64,000 nucleotides of DNA from Fictibacillus norfolkensis (GTDB lineage: Bacteria; Bacillota; Bacilli; Bacillales; Fictibacillaceae): positions 124,001-188,000 of the forward strand of contig NZ_JACSQM010000006.1 in assembly GCF_014836645.1 (NCBI RefSeq). The letters are read 5' to 3'. Shown here one piece after another: positions 61,515-64,000 of the stretch. Below the pieces are notes generated by a model. The model was not told where the DNA came from, searched no databases, and worked only from the letters and a program-made list of their open reading frames with translations. The position numbers were made by a program, and so were the translations under genes. The first letter of the stretch is position 1, and the number at the start of each line of letters is the position of its first letter.

Positions 61515-63071
61515 TTAAAACACCTTCGTCGTCCAGCTTTCACAGTTCCAGACGTCATTTGCAACTTCTTTATAAAATTCAGGTTCATGGGAAATCAACA
61601 GCACACTGCCTTTGAAAGCCTTCAAGGCACGCATTAACTCGTCTTTTGCTTCTACGTCTAAATGGTTTGTCGGCTCATCGAGAACCAGTACATTGTTTTC
61701 GTGGTTGATGAGTTTACAAAGACGAACCTTCGCTTTTTCTCCACCACTCAGCACTTCTACTTTACTCTCGATGTGCTTTGTCGTTAGACCACACTTCGCA
61801 AGAGCAGCACGGACTTCATGATGAGAGAAACCAGGGAATTCGCTCCAGATCTCATCGATACATGTATTATAGTTCGCTGACTTCACTTCTTGCTCGAAAT
61901 AACCGATCTCTAGGTTTTCACCGCGCTCAACGGAACCTGAAACAGGCGTGATTTCACCAAGAATACTGCGAAGTAACGTTGTTTTACCTATACCGTTCGC
62001 ACCGACTAAAGCAATTTTTTGACCACGTTCCATTCGAAGGTTCAATGGTTTAGAAAGTGGCTCGTCATATCCGATAACTAGGTCTTTCGTTTCAAAGATC
62101 AGCTTGCTTGGTGTGCGTGCTTCTTTAAAATTGAACTCTGGCTTTGGCTTTTCTTTAGCGAGTTCAATAACATCCATTTTATCGAGTTTCTTTTGTCGAG
62201 ACATTGCCATGTTTCGAGTGGAAACACGTGCTTTATTACGTGCAACGAAATCCTTCAATCCTGCAATCTCTTGCTGTTGACGCTTAAATGCTGCCTCCAA
62301 CTGAGATTTTTTCATCTCATGAACAGATTTGAAGTGATCGTAATCTCCTACATAACGGTTCAACTCTTGATTTTCCATGTGATAGATCAAGTTGATAACG
62401 CTGTTTAAGAATGGAATATCATGCGAGATCAAGATGAACGCATTTTCGTACTCCTGCAGATAACGCTTCAGCCACTCAATATGCTGCTCATCCAGATAGT
62501 TTGTCGGCTCATCCAGCAATAAAATCTCTGGTTTTTCTAATAAAAGCTTAGCAAGCAATACTTTCGTACGCTGTCCACCACTTAAATCATGTACGTCACG
62601 GTCTAAACCGATATCATCAAGACCAAGTCCACGCGCGATTTCTTCAACTTTAGCATCGATCACGTAAAAATCGTTGTTTGTTAATGTATCTTGAATGACA
62701 CCAACATCTTCAAGCATCTTTTCAAGCTCTTCAGGTGTTGCTTCACCCATTTTTTCGTACATGCTGTTCATTTCGTTTTCCATGTCGAGCAAGTATTGAA
62801 ACGCGCTCTTCAACACATCGCGGATCGACATGCCTTTTTGGAGAACCGTGTGCTGATCAAGATAGCCGACACGCACCTTTTTAGCCCACTCTACTTTACC
62901 TTCGTCAGGCTTTAATTTACCTGTAATAATATTCATAAACGTTGATTTACCTTCACCGTTTGCACCGATCAAACCGATGTGCTCACCTTTAAGCAGGCGG
63001 AAAGAAACATTATTAAATATGGCACGATCGCCGAAACCATGGCTTAAGCCTTGCACCGTTAAAATACTCAT
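61515..63071 (-). CDS. yfmM: ABC-F protein, YfmM-like
   Basis: 518 residues, the length of B. subtilis YfmM. Two ATPase domains: GANGEGKSTFMNI with LSGGQRTKVLLAKLL and LLLDEPTNYLD, then GANGIGKTTLLRS with LSGGEKAKVRLCKLI and LVLDEPTNHLD. The linker (about 240-310) is rich in charged helix (KKSQLEAAFKRQQQEI). No C-terminal coiled coil, unlike the yfmR-like protein. Expected to bind the ribosomal E site. Faces the NERD and yfmR-like genes. Confidence 0.9.
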   Translation of the reverse strand: MSILTVQGLSHGFGDRAIFNNVSFRLLKGEHIGLIGANGEGKSTFMNIITGKLKPDEGKVEWAKKVRVGYLDQHTVLQKGMSIRDVLKSAFQYLLDMENEMNSMYEKMGEATPEELEKMLEDVGVIQDTLTNNDFYVIDAKVEEIARGLGLDDIGLDRDVHDLSGGQRTKVLLAKLLLEKPEILLLDEPTNYLDEQHIEWLKRYLQEYENAFILISHDIPFLNSVINLIYHMENQELNRYVGDYDHFKSVHEMKKSQLEAAFKRQQQEIAGLKDFVARNKARVSTRNMAMSRQKKLDKMDVIELAKEKPKPEFNFKEARTPSKLIFETKDLVIGYDEPLSKPLNLRMERGQKIALVGANGIGKTTLLRSILGEITPVSGSVERGENLEIGYFEQEVKSANYNTCIDEIWSEFPGFSHHEVRAALAKCGLTTKHIESKVEVLSGGEKAKVRLCKLINHENNVLVLDEPTNHLDVEAKDELMRALKAFKGSVLLISHEPEFYKEVANDVWNCESWTTKVF

Positions 63072-63164
63072 CTATATAACACCTTTTCTGTCAGTAATTT
63101 GTACCCTCTTGATTATAGTATTGAATGGGGAAGGAACTCAATAGGTGCATACGTAATCTTAAAA

Positions 63165-63203
63165 AAGAAAAAGCACCCATGGAAGATTTTCCAAGAGCGC
63201 CCG
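63165..63203 (-). terminator. Probable terminator of the 53-aa basic-protein gene
   Basis: On the minus strand GGAA-AATC-TTCC with further imperfect pairs (GGGCGCTC against GGGTGC) is followed by a T run. Confidence 0.6.
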
Positions 63204-63212
63204 TAATTTTAT

Positions 63213-63374
63213 CTATTCCTGTTCACCAGTTCGGTTCTTAAATGCTTCTTTTGTTACAAGGTTCACTGAATCTGTTTCATCCGACTTTTCAACCAGTCGA
63301 TTTTGAAGGGTGTTATCAGGAAATCTTCCCGGATGACCTTGTTTTTTATGTCCGAACGATTTTCCGCGTGCCAT
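63213..63374 (-). CDS. Small 53-aa basic, hydrophilic protein
   Basis: ATG at 63374 is preceded by a strong GAGGAGTG. The product starts MARGKSFGHKKQGHPGRFPD and ends with KEAFKNRTGEQE; it is rich in Lys, Gly and charged residues and has no membrane segment. The style recalls small acid-soluble or spore-core-type proteins of Bacillaceae, but I cannot name the family. It has its own terminator. Confidence 0.65.
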   Translation of the reverse strand: MARGKSFGHKKQGHPGRFPDNTLQNRLVEKSDETDSVNLVTKEAFKNRTGEQE

Positions 63375-63666
63375 ATTTTTCACTCCTCATCTCTTTAAAG
63401 GTATTTTGCCCACATACACATGTATTTATGAATCATTTCATCACTGATATGACAAGCGTCGAGATTCAATTTGGTACCAAGTCATAAGAATTTGTTACAA
63501 AAACAAGCATATCTTAGTTTTAAGTTGAATATATCTGTATCACAACTAAATATTTCATCTGTGACTAAAGCATATACACACTAATGACGCGCTTACTTTG
63601 ATTAAAAGCTTGTCTTTTTTTGTGTGAGGAGGTGGCAGCCAAAAACTTTCTACTGGTAATCCCTAC
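63375..63666. other. Intergenic region before the tcyP-like gene
   Basis: Nearly 300 AT-rich bases. Nothing of coding length with a ribosome site is seen, and no S-box or T-box pattern is obvious. A GAGGAGGTGG at about 63624-63634 has no suitable start after it. Confidence 0.5.
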
Positions 63667-63710
63667 TTGACAGATGGGTTTAATTGTATTAATTTAATTT
63701 AGTTAACTAA
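63667..63710 (+). promoter_or_regulatory. Promoter and palindrome before the tcyP-like gene
   Basis: TTGACA at 63667-63672 and TAATTT at 63690-63695 with a 17-base spacer form a likely sigma-A promoter. TTAGTTAACTAA at 63699-63710 is a perfect 12-bp palindrome at the transcription start, a possible repressor site. Confidence 0.5.
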
Positions 63711-63724
63711 AGGGGGGCTTGTAG

Positions 63725-64000
63725 GTGACTACTGGTTTAGTTTTATCGAATATTGCTATTATGCTTATATTATTGGGTGTTTTGTATTACATGCAAAAAA
63801 AGCACGTTTCTTTCTCGAAGCGTGTTTTTACGGGGCTCGGTCTCGGGATTTTGTTCGGACTCGGACTTCAGTACGGATATGGAGCGGACTCTGAGGTCGC
63901 TGCTAAATCGACTGACTGGTTCAATCTAGTCGGCGGTGGTTATGTAACGTTCTTAAAAATGATCGTTGTACCACTCGTGTTTATTTCTATCCTTTCAGCG
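63725..64000 (+). CDS. tcyP: TcyP-like L-cystine:proton/sodium symporter, N-terminal part
   Basis: GTG 63725 follows AAAGGGGGG by about nine bases and the frame is open to the window end (92 residues). The start LILLGVLYYMQKKHVSFSKRVF, here in two helices, and GGGYVTFLKMIVVPLVFISILSA match the TcyP branch of the dicarboxylate/amino acid:cation symporter family. TcyP takes up cystine; it is under CymR control in B. subtilis. The rest lies outside the window. Confidence 0.85.
   Translation, partial: MTTGLVLSNIAIMLILLGVLYYMQKKHVSFSKRVFTGLGLGILFGLGLQYGYGADSEVAAKSTDWFNLVGGGYVTFLKMIVVPLVFISILSA

Overview
The window looks like chromosome from an aerobic, spore-forming-type low-GC Gram-positive of the Bacillaceae; Fictibacillus or a close Bacillus relative is my guess. 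The reasons are strong AGGAGG ribosome sites with many GTG and TTG starts, a Yuk-type ESX/type VII secretion operon, RsbR and sigma-B-like signals, YfmR/YfmM ABC-F pairs, a C30 (diapo-) carotenoid cluster and a TcyP-like transporter. No rRNA, tRNA, CRISPR array or insertion sequence was seen.

Layout. 1-8.1 kb: the end of an iron-siderophore permease, a VOC/epimerase protein, a three- or four-gene heme-dependent N-demethylase operon (dimethylamine monooxygenase-like), an MFS exporter, a small excisionase-like protein, an RsbR-type STAS protein, a berberine-bridge-type FAD oxidase and a CwlK-like peptidase. 8.1-15.3 kb: a sigma-B-type promoter drives an LXG polymorphic-toxin operon (two small helical partners, a 630-aa toxin, a candidate immunity gene). 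An AT-rich set of spare immunity genes follows, many of them truncated, duplicated or frameshifted. 15.4-22.1 kb: glnS, an M19 dipeptidase, a 12-unit 20-bp tandem array, a SIMPL protein, and an ArsR-controlled ABC-2 transporter whose start codon sits inside a palindromic operator. 22.5-32.3 kb: the type VII operon esxA/yukE, yukD, yukC/essB, essC, esaA/yueB, essA. This machine is the likely exporter of the LXG toxin.

32.3-43.5 kb: a LacI regulator with a divergent small membrane protein, a split ThrE-type exporter, an AGCS amino-acid:sodium symporter, copies of an intergenic Bacillaceae-type repeat, a CDF cation exporter, a heterodimeric ABC exporter with one degenerate ATP site, a KinB-like histidine kinase and a small membrane protein. 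43.7-56.4 kb: the carotenoid region. One operon holds two CrtN-like desaturases and CrtM; a second (minus strand) holds a CrtP-like oxidase, a CruF-type hydratase, a glycosyltransferase and a fourth CrtN-family enzyme; a third (plus strand) holds CrtQ, CrtO and type 2 IPP isomerase. Together they suggest an oxidised, glycosylated and acylated C30 carotenoid. The two main crt promoter regions share GTA-headed direct repeats spaced about 11 bp, pointing to one common regulator.

56.4-64 kb: an OpuE/PutP proline symporter, two ABC-F proteins (YfmR-like, YfmM-like) flanking a NERD nuclease-like protein, a 53-aa basic protein, and the start of a TcyP-like cystine symporter cut by the window end. 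Two further intergenic arrays with a 20-21 bp period occur at 47.7 and 60.3 kb.
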